Positions 1-9,551 are shown, numbered from the stretch's first letter. The stretch is DNA of 64,000 nt from Adiantum capillus-veneris (GCA_014529385.2 CM043942.1:3328501-3392500), one strand, 5' to 3'. Made by a program: numbers and translations. The notes: a model not told the origin generated them from the letters alone.

Positions 1-1545
1 AGCTTGCTTGAGAGTCTGAAATGCTTTCGCAGCCTCTGAGTCCCAGACAAACTTATTATGGCCTGTCAACCATGTGAGTGTTGTAACCACCTTGGAGTAC
101 CCCTGTATAAAGATACGATAAAAATTTGCAAATCTAAGGAAACATTGAACATCTCTTACCAAGGTGGATGTCAATCAAGGATGGTTTGAACCTTCTTTGG
201 ATTCATGGAGATTCCCTTTCCAGAAATTACATAACCAAGAAATTCCATCTTAGATTGATGAAAAGAGCACTTCTCCAACTTTGCATATAACCCTGATGCA
301 CGAATCTTTTCAAGCACTAATCGTACATGGTGCTCATGCCCTTCTTGATCCTTGGAAAATATCAAGATATCATCCAAATATATTATCACAAAAGAATCCA
401 AATACTCCCGAAAGATATCGTTCATTAAATGTTGAAAAATAGTTGGGGCATTTGTGAGACCAAATGGCATGACGGTATATTCAAAGTGGCCATACATTGT
501 CCGAAAGGCTGTTTTCCATTCATCACCTTCTTTGATTTTGACTAGGTTTGTAAGCACCATGAAAATCTATTTTTGTAAATATTCTTGCTTTGGCAAGGCA
601 CTCAAGAAGCTCTGGGATCAAGGCAAGGGGATAGCGATTCTTGACGGTGATCTTGTTTAGGCCCCTATAATCCACGCACATCCGGAGAGTTACAAAGAGT
701 ATTGGAGATCCTACTGGGGACTTTGAATGCCGTATGAACCCCTTAGCAAGATTCTCATCAATATTTTTTCGTAATTCTACCAACTCATCTTGAGATAGCT
801 TGTATATTGGGCCAAAAGGGGGTTGGGTTCCCTCCTGAAGCTCTATAGCACAATCATAGGGTCGATGCTCCGGTAAGAGGTCTGCATTCTTCTTCTCAAA
901 AACATCATTGTAATCTTGATATTGACGTGGCAATGCCTCTATGATTTTTGTTGTCAACGTGTCGGTTGGTGTTGCAAATATCAGGAAAGTTGGATACTTT
1001 TTGGCTGCACGCATGAAGACCTTGGATCCAAGATATATAGGCCTATTATGCCTTCCCTTCTTCTTTTGGACTTTTCGTGGTTCAATTCTCCGAACCCTCC
1101 AATCGATGTTAGGATTATGTAATTCAAGCCACGGTAGCCCAATAATAATTGGACTGCTTGGGCTTTGTATGATATTGAACGCTATTCTTGAAACATGCTC
1201 CTGTAATGTTACTTCTATGGGGCGAGTTTCGTACCTGACATCCCCTGAAGCGAGGGGACGACCATCAATGACTTCTACAGTTGCTGGATTAGACTTCTCC
1301 ACAAGTGGGATGCCTTGTTCTTTTGCAAATTCTTTGTCCATGAAGCATGCCAGTGCGCCTGAATCTAGTAATGCTTCACAAACCATGTGCCTACCCAGCA
1401 TATGGATCTTGACTGGTAGCATAAAACTTGAAGTGGAATCAGCGGGAAGAGAGAGACCTTTTTTTGCTTGTCTTTTGTCCAACCGGTCGATCTCTATTGG
1501 GGTTGACGTCCATGTTTTCCGAACACGTTGAGGCCATTGCACCAT
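1..1545 (-). pseudogene. pol of the left gypsy: protease and reverse transcriptase (truncated by window)
   Basis: The protease carries LLDSGALACFMD (D-S-G active site) and IIIGLPWLELHNP. RT motifs follow: [19 protein letters not shown], then [10 protein letters not shown], then [18 protein letters not shown], then the catalytic [12 protein letters not shown] 1-nt insertion (AAA for AA) near 545 shifts the frame between FHGAY and NLVKIKEG. An in-frame TGA near 169 replaces an expected Trp, and weaker RT/RNase H similarity (RDVQ..LRFANFY, TWLTGHNKFVW) continues to base 1. RNase H and integrase would lie left of the window. The enzyme copies element RNA into DNA from a tRNA or self primer. This copy cannot make an uninterrupted polyprotein. 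Confidence 0.85.
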
Positions 1546-2503
1546 GAACCTTCATCCTTCTCTTCCTTGGACACTGTTGAACCATGTGCCCCTGCTCTCC
1601 ACAATACATACATAAGCCATTCATGCGTCGCCTTTGCTTCTCCTGGGCTGAGCGAGGTTGAAACCGTGCTGAATCAATTTGCATGGGCTCAATGCTTGAT
1701 TCATGGCCCTGTTGAGATGTGTATCCATTATGTGTCACTTCTGTTTGGGGTCGCAATGGTGCCCCAAGATGCCTCTCTTGTCTTCTCTCAAATAGTCGAT
1801 TATCACATTCTATTGCTTGAGAGATGAACTCGCTTAGTGTGAAAACCTTTGGCATAGTCAATAAAAGATCTTTTACGTCATCCTTTAATCCCCACCGAAA
1901 CTGGCTAATGAAATATTCCTCATGCCAAGTCAGATCACAAGTGAGCTGTTGAAATTCGGATGCATAGACGGATGTAGGTCTTGATCCTTGGCGGAGATTT
2001 CTAAGTTTGGTTTCAGCAACCCTTGCTCTATCAGTATCCCCAAAGGTTGCTGAGAATTCCCGCACAAAAGCTTCAAAGTCATGAAGAAGAGGAGATTCTT
2101 TTTCAAGTAAGGGAGCAAACCAAGAGAGATCCGTACCCGAGAGGAGGGTCGCAATAAGGCCTACTTGAGAGGCATCATCTGGATAACGCTCTCATTGCAT
2201 TTGAATGAAGATGTGCACTTGGTGGAGAAAACCTCTAAACTTCGATCTAGTCCCATCAAATTTTTCAGGCATGCTGACCTTCGGCTCCTTCTTATGTTGT
2301 TGAGAATAGCTAGATCTTGCAGCTTGTGCTTGATGTGTGCTTGTCTCTTGAAGCTCTTTAATTTGACGTTGAATATTTTGCAACGCCGGTCCCAAGATTA
2401 GGGGTTTCCCTGCTTGAAGTTGAGCGTTACTCTCACGAAGTTCTTGTAGCTCAGCTTGGATGCTTTGCAATGCGTTGATGACACCTTCCATCGTCGGCTC
2501 CAT
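1439..2503 (-). pseudogene. gag of the left gypsy (capsid plus CCHC zinc knuckle)
   Basis: Gag packages the element RNA into cytoplasmic particles. The reading frame starts at an ATG at 2503, with an N-terminal helix-rich segment (MEGVINALQSIQAELQELRE), then the capsid core around FSATFGDTDRARVAE and QFRWGLKDDVKDLLLTMP, and ends with one zinc knuckle, CMYCGEQGHMVQQC (C-x2-C-x4-H-x4-C). A single in-frame TGA at about 2192 breaks it after the residues FIQMQ; the same frame then runs on to 1439. The C-terminus overlaps the pol frame by about 107 nt. Pol lies one nucleotide further on (+1), so the junction is either a programmed shift or an indel; the sequence alone cannot decide. Family assignment is confident at the gypsy level. 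Confidence 0.8.
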
Positions 2504-3071
2504 GATGGCTTGAGAAGATTAAGAGATGGTAGTCTTTCCAAACTATTATGAGCGCGTATAGAGCTATAAGAGAGCAAGAGGAGGCGCTCACAATGTACAA
2601 GAACTTGGATTTGATGATAAGATTAATGTTGATTACAAGACTTAATACTTTATTAAGAGAGCTAGATACAGGACTTGGATTACATGACTTGAGTACAACA
2701 CAAGGCTTGATTGCAAGGACAAGACTTGAACATAAGAACTAGAAGAGGGATTTCCTCATAGGAGGCTCACAACTAGTGTTGGCAAGACTGAGGGGCTTGC
2801 TCAGGGGGTTCACTATGTGTAAAACTACCATATCACGTGCGTTCAAGACATGTTTCTAAAACCCCTTATCTGTAAATTTTGTTAGGAATATAATGTACCC
2901 TTTTCTTTTAAAATCTGTAAGTTTTTTTCAAACTTGAAAAAATAATGCCCTTCTGTATATATATTTCTGTAAGTTTCAAGAACTTTAAATACCCTTCCGT
3001 TGAACTCACGTGATAGGTTACATTTTTATTAGGTGACCTCCCCCGGGGGGGGGCTTGTGGCCCAAGACCCC

Positions 3072-3079
3072 TATTTATA
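3072..3079 (-). promoter_or_regulatory. TATA box of the left gypsy LTR
   Basis: TATAAATA on the minus strand, followed by GGGGTCTTGGG, just downstream of the heat-shock-like array. Position and sequence fit the U3 promoter of an LTR. Confidence 0.55.
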
Positions 3080-3104
3080 CTAGTGCTTGAGGAGGTTAGG
3101 ACTT

Positions 3105-3220
3105 TCTAGGTTCTTCTTGAGGAGGTTAGAATCTTCTAGAACCTTCTTGATCCTTATAGTTCTTCTAGAACCTTCTGAATCCTTCTTCAACTTTCTAGAG
3201 CTTTCCAGAAACTTCTAGAT
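3105..3220 (-). promoter_or_regulatory. heat-shock-element-like array, proximal half
   Basis: About ten units with a period near 10 bp and core TTCnnGAAnn. Perfect trimers of the form TTCnnGAAnnTTC are visible at 3134-3146, 3163-3175 and 3203-3215. The array ends about 30 bp upstream (minus strand) of the LTR TATA box. This spacing and arrangement are those of heat shock factor binding sites in plant promoters and in the heat-activated Arabidopsis element ONSEN. Function here is inferred, not shown. Confidence 0.55.
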
Positions 3221-3390
3221 TGTCAAAGAAGGGTCCTGTAACCTAAGGACTAGGATGGTCATGGACTACGGCCAAGGGTCGGACTAGACAGTGTGGACAG
3301 GGGATCCGTCTAGGGCAAGGGGCTAGGAGCCCGCCTATATAATGGGAGGTTGGGAGGAGGATCTCTAGTCTAGTTTCCCTAGTTCTTACA
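3221..3390 (+). repeat. 5' LTR of the nested chromovirus
   Basis: 170 bp, starts TGTCAAAGAAGGGTCCTG and ends CTAGTTCTTACA. It matches 9094-9264 nearly base for base (for example CGGACTAG against CAAACTAG). It contains CCTATATAATGGG, a likely TATA box, about 55 bp before its end. This is very short for a plant gypsy LTR. Confidence 0.93.
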
Positions 3391-3408
3391 CTGGTACTAG
3401 AGCTTAGG
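3391..3408 (+). other. primer binding site, initiator tRNA-Met type (diverged)
   Basis: CTGGTACTAGAGCTTAGG directly follows the 5' LTR. It resembles the usual TGGTATCAGAGC complement of the 3' end of initiator tRNA-Met with two adjacent changes. Confidence 0.6.
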
Positions 3409-4236
3409 TGGCCTAGGAGGTCTCTCTTCCACTCTCTCTCTAGGCGTTCTCACTTTTGGCTCCTAGAAAGAGGGCTTTAAGGTGTGAACCGTGGTCTTTT
3501 TAGGGATTTTTCCAAAAATAGCAGTTTGTTTTGCCTAAATCGGGTAGCGTTTCCTGTTTTGGACGCGACTGTGTGGTGCATTAAATCGCGCGAGCTCTGG
3601 CTTGACACAAGCGCCATGGCTTCAATGGGGAGATTCCAGGAGCACTTGGCCTAATTGTGGCCGTGCAAGCCATACACACCTTCCCTTGTGCTCACGACTT
3701 TTGGTCACGCTGCCTGTGACAGAACCCATCAAATTTGGGTTTTGTTTTCACATAGCAAGGCCAAAAAATTCAATTTTGAGCTTTCTTCTCCTTTGTGGTC
3801 TTTCCACAGGCAAGGCAAGTCACGAGCATCAACCTCCGTGCTCGGTGCAAGCATCAAGCCATGTCGGATTTTACTTGAGCTTGACGTTCCGCTCAGTCCT
3901 TGCACAAATTCCAGATTTCTGCATATTTTTACAATTATGACAGTTTTGATTGGAGTTCATGCAACATAATTGTTTGCCGATTATGGAATCTTTCAACAAT
4001 AAAGCTTCTTCAAAACGGTGACAATTCGAACATCTTCACTACAAGATTTCAATCGTTTTGTGAGCCACGGGCGATTTTTCGGAGTTCGTTTTCTACGCCG
4101 ATTGTGCAAGTTCTTTCTTTTTCGAGGGTCAGGTGCTACAATGCACAAGTGGATTTAGAAAACCTCCTATACTTGGCAAGTGCTCTCAATATCAGGTATC
4201 TTTTTCTGAGTACTTCTTTCACCGCACTGTGTAGCC
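3409..4236 (+). other. untranslated leader of the nested chromovirus
   Basis: About 830 bp between primer site and gag start. It has short ORFs but nothing recognisable as protein, and it presumably carries packaging and dimerisation signals. No internal repeat was noticed. Confidence 0.5.
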
Positions 4237-5430
4237 ATGGATTCGGATATCAATATGACAATCGATTTTGAGCAAAGTACTCCTGATCCTACCAATGACG
4301 GATCGTGGCCGGATCCTCTCAAGGAGAGTACCCTCGACGCTACGGCAGGAGAAGATACTTACAAATTGCTCAATATTCAAGAATTTCGTGCACTTCAGAT
4401 ACGCATGACAGTCATGGATGAAAATTTTAAAGCTTTAAATGAAAATGTTACTAAACTTTCCACATTAGTAATTCAATTAATGCATCAGCAGTCTAAGAGT
4501 CCTGCTGACAACCGCATGCATGAGCACGTTGGAACACAAGGGCAAGGCCCAATTAATGAAATGTTGCATACTCTCACTGCCAAAGAGGTGGATGACTTGT
4601 TAAAGAACTTTAAACCACCAGTTTTCAAGGGCGAAGACCGAGACTGCAATAAGGATGCAGTGAACATCTTTCTCAGTAAATGGGATGGAATTCACGCCTT
4701 ACGGCGTACTCCGGATGTAGTCAGAGCTCTGCAAATGAGCTTAACTCTAGAAGGCAAGGCCTACAAATGGTGGATGTCTCTCAAGGAGAAGAACATCATA
4801 CCATAGAGTTGGGCAGCCTTTGAAGCAATGTTTAGCAAGGAATTTTTGCCTACAAACGAGGACGATCGGAATTGGACGGCTTGGGACACATGTTCCATGC
4901 GACAATACCCATCACTCCTTGAATATATCTCTCACTATCGGGACGTTATCCTCAAGTTGGAAGGCTTGGATACCTTTCAACAAGTACGAGGGTGTATACG
5001 AGGTTTGACTCCGGTATGTCAAGGCCCAAGACCCTAAAACACTTGAGGAAGCCATAGTGAAAGAACATATTCATGATGACCCTGATGATAAGAAAACACA
5101 TAATAGTAACGTGCATGCTAGTATACATGGTAATACGCGCACTTAGTACGGGCACAATAAAAGAAAATTTCTAGTTGCTAATTCAGATGCATCTAAAAAA
5201 CCCAAGGGGTCCAGGGGTCCTCTCTCTCCTGAGGATTTTGATAAAGCCAAGAAAGAGAAGCTATATTTTCAATGTTTAGGAAGAGGTCATGGCAAAAAGG
5301 ATTGTCCCAAGGGGAAATCTGTTGCTCAGGGGAAGGAGAAAGAAGTGCACACGGTGCAACTACTACCTCTTGAGTCTTCCTCAAAATTCTCCACATTGGA
5401 AGTAACACACATTGAGGTGGTGCATGAAAC
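4237..5430 (+). pseudogene. gag of the nested chromovirus
   Basis: Starts at the ATG at 4237. The capsid core shows LLKNFKPPVFKGEDRDCN and KAYKWWMSLKEKN, typical of chromovirus Gag. An in-frame TAG at 4804 interrupts it; the same frame then continues (SWAAFEAMFSKEFLP) to a frame break near 5020. The C-terminal part reads QDPKTLEEAIVKEHIHDDPD and a zinc knuckle FQCLGRGHGKKDC in which the expected first cysteine is a tyrosine (Y-F-Q-C). Another TAG lies near 5146. Role: particle formation and RNA packaging. Degenerate but clearly recognisable. Confidence 0.85.
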
Positions 5431-5883
5431 ATGTGGCAACAAACCTTTGGACCACATGAGTTAGTACGTATGCACGAATATGTGCAAGGGCACAAGGTGT
5501 GCATCTTGGTAGATGACCATGCTACTCACAGTTTCATCAATTATGGATTGGTGAAAAAGCTCAAACTGCCTCAAACTCTAAGTACCCACTGCTACAAGGT
5601 AGCAATGATGAATGGACATGATACTGAAATATGGGATACTCAATGCCGAGCTGTTCCATCGAAAGTACAAGGGTACTCTACTTGTTTGGATTTTCAGGTT
5701 ATGAACATGGAAAGGGCTGATGTGGTTCTTGGTAGGGAGTGGTTGCATAGCCTAGGACCATCACTGAAGCGTAGCTATGAGCACAACAGCTTGATGTTTG
5801 AATCCCATGGCGCACATGTGTTGTTGTTGGGAGAAAAGGATATACCTTCATCACCACTGATTTGTATTGTTGAGCTTATGTAG
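5431..5883 (+). pseudogene. protease domain of the nested chromovirus
   Basis: Retropepsin-like segment: VCILVDDHATHSFINYGLVK, then LDFQVMNMERADVVLGREWL. The usual VDSGATHSFI active-site loop is here VDDHATHSFI, so the catalytic D-S/T-G triplet has become D-D-H and the enzyme would be inactive even if made. It stops at a TAG at 5881. The domain normally cuts the Gag-Pol precursor into its parts. Confidence 0.82.
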
Positions 5884-6953
5884 CTCGTTTCTGATAATGA
5901 AATAGAACAGGTTTTCTTGTGTTACTCACTGTTTCATTTTCTTTCTAACATTGAGTCTGTTGAACATTCCTCAACGCCGCATGCTTCTATCTCCTCTATT
6001 CCACCAATTGCTAATTCTACACAAGCAACGTTGGTAATCAATTACAAAAATTATTAAAGAAATTTCAAGATGTCTTTCCTAATGATTTGCCATCACGATT
6101 ATTGCCAACACGCTCAGTAGAACATGGCATTGACGTGGCTGCAGGTTGTAAACCTGTTAGTAATCCACCTTATCCTATGAGTTACTCAGAGGATGCTGAG
6201 GTGGAACGTCAGCTTGCTGAATACCTTAGCAGAGGGTTTATACGATCAAGTTCTTCACCATGGGCTTCGCCTATCCTTTTAGTGAAGAAAAAGGACGACA
6301 GTCTGCGCATGTGCGTAGACTACCGAGGCTTAAATGCGGTTACAGTTAAGAACAAATACCCACTGCCAAGAGTAGATGAGTTATTTGATAAGCTTACTCA
6401 TGCTCGCATTTTCGCAAAAATTGACTTGCAGTCAGGATATCACCAAGTCCGTATTCGGCTTGCCGATATACCTAAGACTACATTTCGAACACGGTTTGGA
6501 CACTACGAGTTTTTGGTGATGTCCTTTGGGTTAACCAATGCGCTTGCAACATTCATGACACTTATGGATAGTGTTTTGAAGCCATATTTGGGCAAATTTG
6601 TCATTGTTTTCCTCGATGACATTCTAGTTTATAGTGCTTCTGAAGAAGAACGCTTACAACATCTCAGGCAAGTATTTGAGTTGTTACGCGCAAACAAGTT
6701 ATATGCCAAGGAATCTAAATGTGATTTTCTCAAAGATGAAATTCATTATTTAGGGCATGTTATTTCCGCTAATGGCCTATACATGGATCAATCCAAAGTG
6801 GATACCATCAGGAAATGTCCACCTCCTAAAAATCTGGAAGAATTACAGATCTTTTTAGGATTTGCAGGTTTTTACCAAAGGTTCGTTAAAAACTATGCTC
6901 ACATTGTTGTTCCTATGACGGATCGACTAAAAGGCAAAGGTAAAGCTTTTTAG
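5884..6953 (+). pseudogene. reverse transcriptase domain of the nested chromovirus
   Basis: RT motifs in order: [75 protein letters not shown], then the catalytic [11 protein letters not shown] and [12 protein letters not shown]. The expected [12 protein letters not shown] is here [12 protein letters not shown]. The connection to RNase H starts ([17 protein letters not shown]) and is cut by a TAG at 6951. The stretch 5884-6086 has no long open frame but bridges protease and RT. Confidence 0.9.
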
Positions 6954-7570
6954 TGGGGATCCGCTCAACAGCATAGTTTCGATACGCTCAAGGATGCATT
7001 AGCTACAGCTCCTATACTGGCTATTGTAGATCCAATCAACAGCACAATTTCGATACGCTCAAGGATGCATTAGCTACAACTCCTATACTGGCTATTGTAG
7101 ATCCTCTCAACAGCACAGTTTCGATACGCTCAAGGATGCATTAGCTACAGCTCCTATACTGGCTATTGTAGATCCTTTGAAACCATTTATTTTGGAAACG
7201 GATGCCAGTGATCGTGCTATTGGAGCAGTCCTGTTACAAGACGGACGGCCGATTGCATTTGAAAGTAAGAAGCTTGATGCAGCTCAGTAGAACTATTCTT
7301 CTTATGAACGCGAACCCTATGCAATAGTGTCTTCCTTAAAGACATGGCGGCATTATCTATATGGTGCTCAGTTCGAGATTGTGTTTGACCATGAAAGCAT
7401 CAAATGGTTTACACAACAAACAGATTTAAAGGGTCGAAAAGCCAGGTGGGCCAAGATCCTTCAGGAATAGGACACCAAATTAAGGTATCGCAAAGGCCAA
7501 TACAATGTAGTGGCAGACGCTCTAAGTAAAATGCCAGAGATCAATTTGCTCTTCGTAGTGAATTTTTAAA
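6954..7570 (+). pseudogene. RNase H domain of the nested chromovirus, with internal triplication
   Basis: After the TAG at 6951 the coding sequence resumes, is thrown out of frame by a 71-bp unit present three times, and then reads [49 protein letters not shown] and QYNVVADALSKM, the usual gypsy RNase H order with the catalytic TDAS and ADALS motifs. TAG codons interrupt it near 7288 (after DAAQ) and near 7468 (after LQE). RNase H removes the RNA strand of the RNA-DNA hybrid during replication. Confidence 0.85.
6965..7177 (+). repeat. 71-bp tandem triplication inside RNase H
   Basis: Three head-to-tail copies start at 6965, 7036 and 7107. Each contains TTTCGATACGCTCAAGGATG and ends in a GATCC. 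The copies differ by few bases (for example GCTCC/ACTCC), so the triplication is younger than the insertion or was copied with it. The net gain of 142 bp is not a multiple of three and shifts the frame. Confidence 0.93.
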
Positions 7571-9082
7571 TTCTCTCAAGGGAAAATATGAGCAAGATGA
7601 AACATATTCCAAAGTGTGGAGCCATGTTCAAAAGAGGGATCCTTCTCACTTTAATGCAGGTAGTGTACAATTAACCTCCACACCTAGTTCTCCTTTATCA
7701 AGTGATGAACTACAGCGATGGAAGCATTTTACCATTGACAATGAATACCTACTACACAAGGGGAGAGTTTGTGTACTGACGGACACAGACATTCGGCGCC
7801 AAATTCTTTATGAATGTCATGATAGTCCAAGTGCAGGGCACCCGGGGATTAGAAAAACTTATTCTCTCATACGATGATAGTTTTACTGGCCAGGTCTACA
7901 AGGATTTGTTCAAGCTTATGTCTTGCATTGCCAAAAAAGTCAAGTTAACAAGGCAGAGCGCCTGAAAGCAGGAGGACTCTTACATCCTTTGGAGATTCCC
8001 AATCGAAAATGGGAAAGTATCTCTATGAATTTTCTTGTAGGTTTACCAACCACTATACGAGGTCATGACTCAGTATGGGTGGTCGTAGACAGGTTGACTA
8101 AACTATGTAAGTTTATTCTGACCAAAGCAACGTTTAAGACATCGGAACTAGCCAAGTTATTTTTGGACAATCTATACAAATTGTATGGTTTGCCAAGTAA
8201 CATTGTTAGTGACCGTGATCCCAAGTTTAATAGCCACTTTTGGAGAGCTGTATTTAAACGATTAGGTATACAACTAAACCTCAGTACAACTGATTATCTA
8301 GAAATGGATGGTCAAACGGAACGTGTTAACCAGGTGCTAGAGGATATGCTAAGAGCATACGTAAGCAAAAAACAGTCAGACTGGGAAGATACTTACCTAT
8401 TCTCAAGTTTGCCTACAACAGTTCTAAGCATGTCACAACAGGTTTCAGTCCTTTCATGCTCATGTACGGGTTTCAACCGAGGTCACTAGTTACGGTGGGG
8501 TTGGCAACCGAAAAACTCCAACAGGTTAAGGATTTTCTCCAAGACCACATGGATATGCTGAAACTTGCTCGTCAGAATTTCCAGCAAGCACAAGATCGGT
8601 ATAAGAAATACGCTGATGAGAAACGTCGGCAAGTTATCTTCAAAGAAGGGGAGGAAGTATTTTTACGTGTGCCAGAACATTCAAAAAGTCTGAAAACTGG
8701 ACCAACACCTAAATTATCTCCCCAATATTGTGGGCCTTTCAATATACTCAAGCGAGTCGGTGATCGTGCCTACAAACTATTACTACCATCACATTCTCGC
8801 ATTCATCCGGTGTTTCATGTAAGCCGTCTACGAAAGCGGTTACATGGGGATGACAACGTCATTGACCAACAGGTTTTGGTTGATTACATTGAACCTCCTA
8901 CCTTACTGCATGAACCTAAACGTGTTCTGGAGTATCATGAGTTGCGTACACGACATCACATACGACAACAAGCCTTAATCAAGTGGAAAGACCGACCTGA
9001 AGAAGGTGCCACTTGGGAAAACATTAGTGTTCTTAAGAAGAAGTTTCCCACTTTTGTTTTCGAGGACGAAAACTCTTCTTAA
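7571..9082 (+). pseudogene. integrase with C-terminal chromodomain, nested chromovirus
   Basis: Zinc-binding N-terminus (YECHDSPSAGHPGIRKT, then stops TGA TAG at about 7875, then CQKSQVNKAERLKAGGLL). In the catalytic core the first Asp is Asn (SISMNFLVGLP for MDF). The second Asp is present in NIVSDRDPKFNSHFW, and the Glu is in MDGQTERVNQVLEDMLRAY. A frame break near 8450 is followed by an open stretch MLMYGFQPRS..., a GPY/F-like region (PQYCGPFNILKRVGDRAYKL) and the chromodomain (QALIKWKDRPEEGATWE). Integrase inserts the cDNA; the chromodomain directs it to marked chromatin. Dead copy. Confidence 0.9.
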
Positions 9083-9093
9083 GAGGGGAGTAA
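9080..9093 (+). other. polypurine tract of the nested chromovirus
   Basis: TAAGAGGGGAGTAA sits directly before the 3' LTR. Purine tracts here prime plus-strand DNA synthesis. Confidence 0.75.
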
Positions 9094-9264
9094 TGTCAGG
9101 ACAAGGGTCCTGTAACCTAAGGACTAGGATGGTCATGGACTACGGCCAAGGGCCAAACTAGACAGTGTGGATAGGGGATCCGTCTAGGGCAAGGGGCTAG
9201 GAGCCCGCCTATATAATGGGAGGTTGGGAGGAGGATCTCTAGTCTAGTTTCCCTAGTTCTTACA
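9094..9264 (+). repeat. 3' LTR of the nested chromovirus
   Basis: 171 bp, TGTCAGGACAAGG..CTTACA, the partner of 3221-3390. It is directly preceded by a purine tract. A few substitutions and an indel near the start separate the pair. Confidence 0.93.
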
Positions 9265-9450
9265 ACGATTCTTCCAGAATCTTCTCCAAGCTTCTAGAAA
9301 CTTCTTGATCCTTCTAGTTCTTCTAGAACCTTCTAGATCCTTCTTCAACTTTATAGAGATTTCTAGAAACTTTTAGATTCTTCCGGAATCTTCTCCATGA
9401 TTCTAGAAACTTCTTGATCCTTCTAGTTCTTCAAGAACCTTCTAGTGATG
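9265..9450 (-). promoter_or_regulatory. heat-shock-element-like array, distal half
   Basis: Continuation of the TTCnnGAAnn array beyond the nested element. Perfect trimers are visible at 9272-9284, 9292-9304, 9321-9333, 9381-9393 and 9401-9413, with imperfect units between. Without the 6-kb insertion both halves would form one array of about 300 bp directly upstream of the TATA box. Confidence 0.55.
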
Positions 9451-9498
9451 ATGTAGGCGATGATGCACGTAGCGACTGACTCTCAAGCATCCATGACA
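9265..9498 (-). repeat. 5' LTR of the left gypsy, distal part (U3 start)
   Basis: The minus strand starts TGTCATGGATGCTTGAGAG at 9498 and runs into the distal half of the TTCTAGAA-type array. It is continuous in character with 3105-3220 on the other side of the nested chromovirus, so the two pieces are read as one LTR interrupted by insertion. The (GA)n tract starts immediately outside it. No sister LTR is in the window to confirm the boundary. Confidence 0.55.
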
Positions 9499-9504
9499 TT
9501 TAAT

Positions 9505-9551
9505 AGAGAGAGAGAGAGAGAGAGAGAACTTTGTTGTTGTTGTTGTTGTTG

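Larger units (their letters stand above)
2773..3220 (-). repeat. 5' LTR of the left gypsy, proximal part (TATA, R, U5)
   Basis: This stretch lies between the gag leader and the nested element. Read on the minus strand it holds the proximal half of the heat-shock-like repeat array, then TATAAATA at 3079-3072, then about 300 bp of transcribed LTR. The inner boundary is uncertain: TGTTGGCAAG at about 2773 (plus strand) would give a CA end on the minus strand, but no tRNA-complementary primer site follows. TGTGTAAAAC at about 2816 is an alternative. If the element self-primes as some Tf1-like chromoviruses do, a normal tRNA primer site would not be expected. A run of G/C (CCCCCGGGGGGGGG) sits at about 3041-3053. 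Confidence 0.5.
3221..9264 (+). mobile_element. chromovirus (Ty3/gypsy with chromodomain), nested, short LTRs
   Basis: A complete but inactive plus-strand element, 6044 bp, inserted in the LTR of the left gypsy. It has two near-identical LTRs of about 170 bp (TGTCA..TTACA), a primer site next to the 5' LTR, gag, protease, RT, RNase H, integrase with a C-terminal chromodomain, and a purine tract next to the 3' LTR. The flanks are TAGAT on the left and ACGAT on the right, which agree at only 3 of 5 positions, so the target duplication has decayed or was never perfect. Multiple nonsense codons and frameshifts rule out protein production from this copy. The two LTRs differ at several positions, so the insertion is not recent. 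Confidence 0.92.
1..9498 (-). mobile_element. Ty3/gypsy retrotransposon, Sushi/Tcn1-like, 5' part, split by a nested element
   Basis: A minus-strand LTR retrotransposon whose 3' half lies beyond the left edge. Reading leftward from 2503 come Gag, protease and reverse transcriptase. To the right lies its LTR, cut at 3220/9265 by a nested chromovirus. The outer LTR end is read as TG..CA ending at 9498, because the minus strand starts TGTCATGG there and the same TTCTAGAA-type repeat array continues on both sides of the nested element. The Gag style (FSATFGD, RQGSRP, QFRWGL, RRQER) and protease context match Sushi-ichi and fungal/Tcn1 chromoviruses more than the usual angiosperm lineages; that assignment is from memory of the families. 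The primer site and inner LTR end were not identified with confidence. The copy is dead: nonsense codons and frame breaks are present. Confidence 0.8.

Noticed and set aside
941-1531. 196-codon ORF on the plus strand
   Set aside because: Antisense shadow of the gypsy protease/RT coding strand, which has clear motifs on the minus strand.
4804-7877. Stop-codon reassignment (TAG read as Gln)
   Set aside because: TAG and TGA both occur among breaks, frameshifts are present too, and copies differ; decay explains it better.
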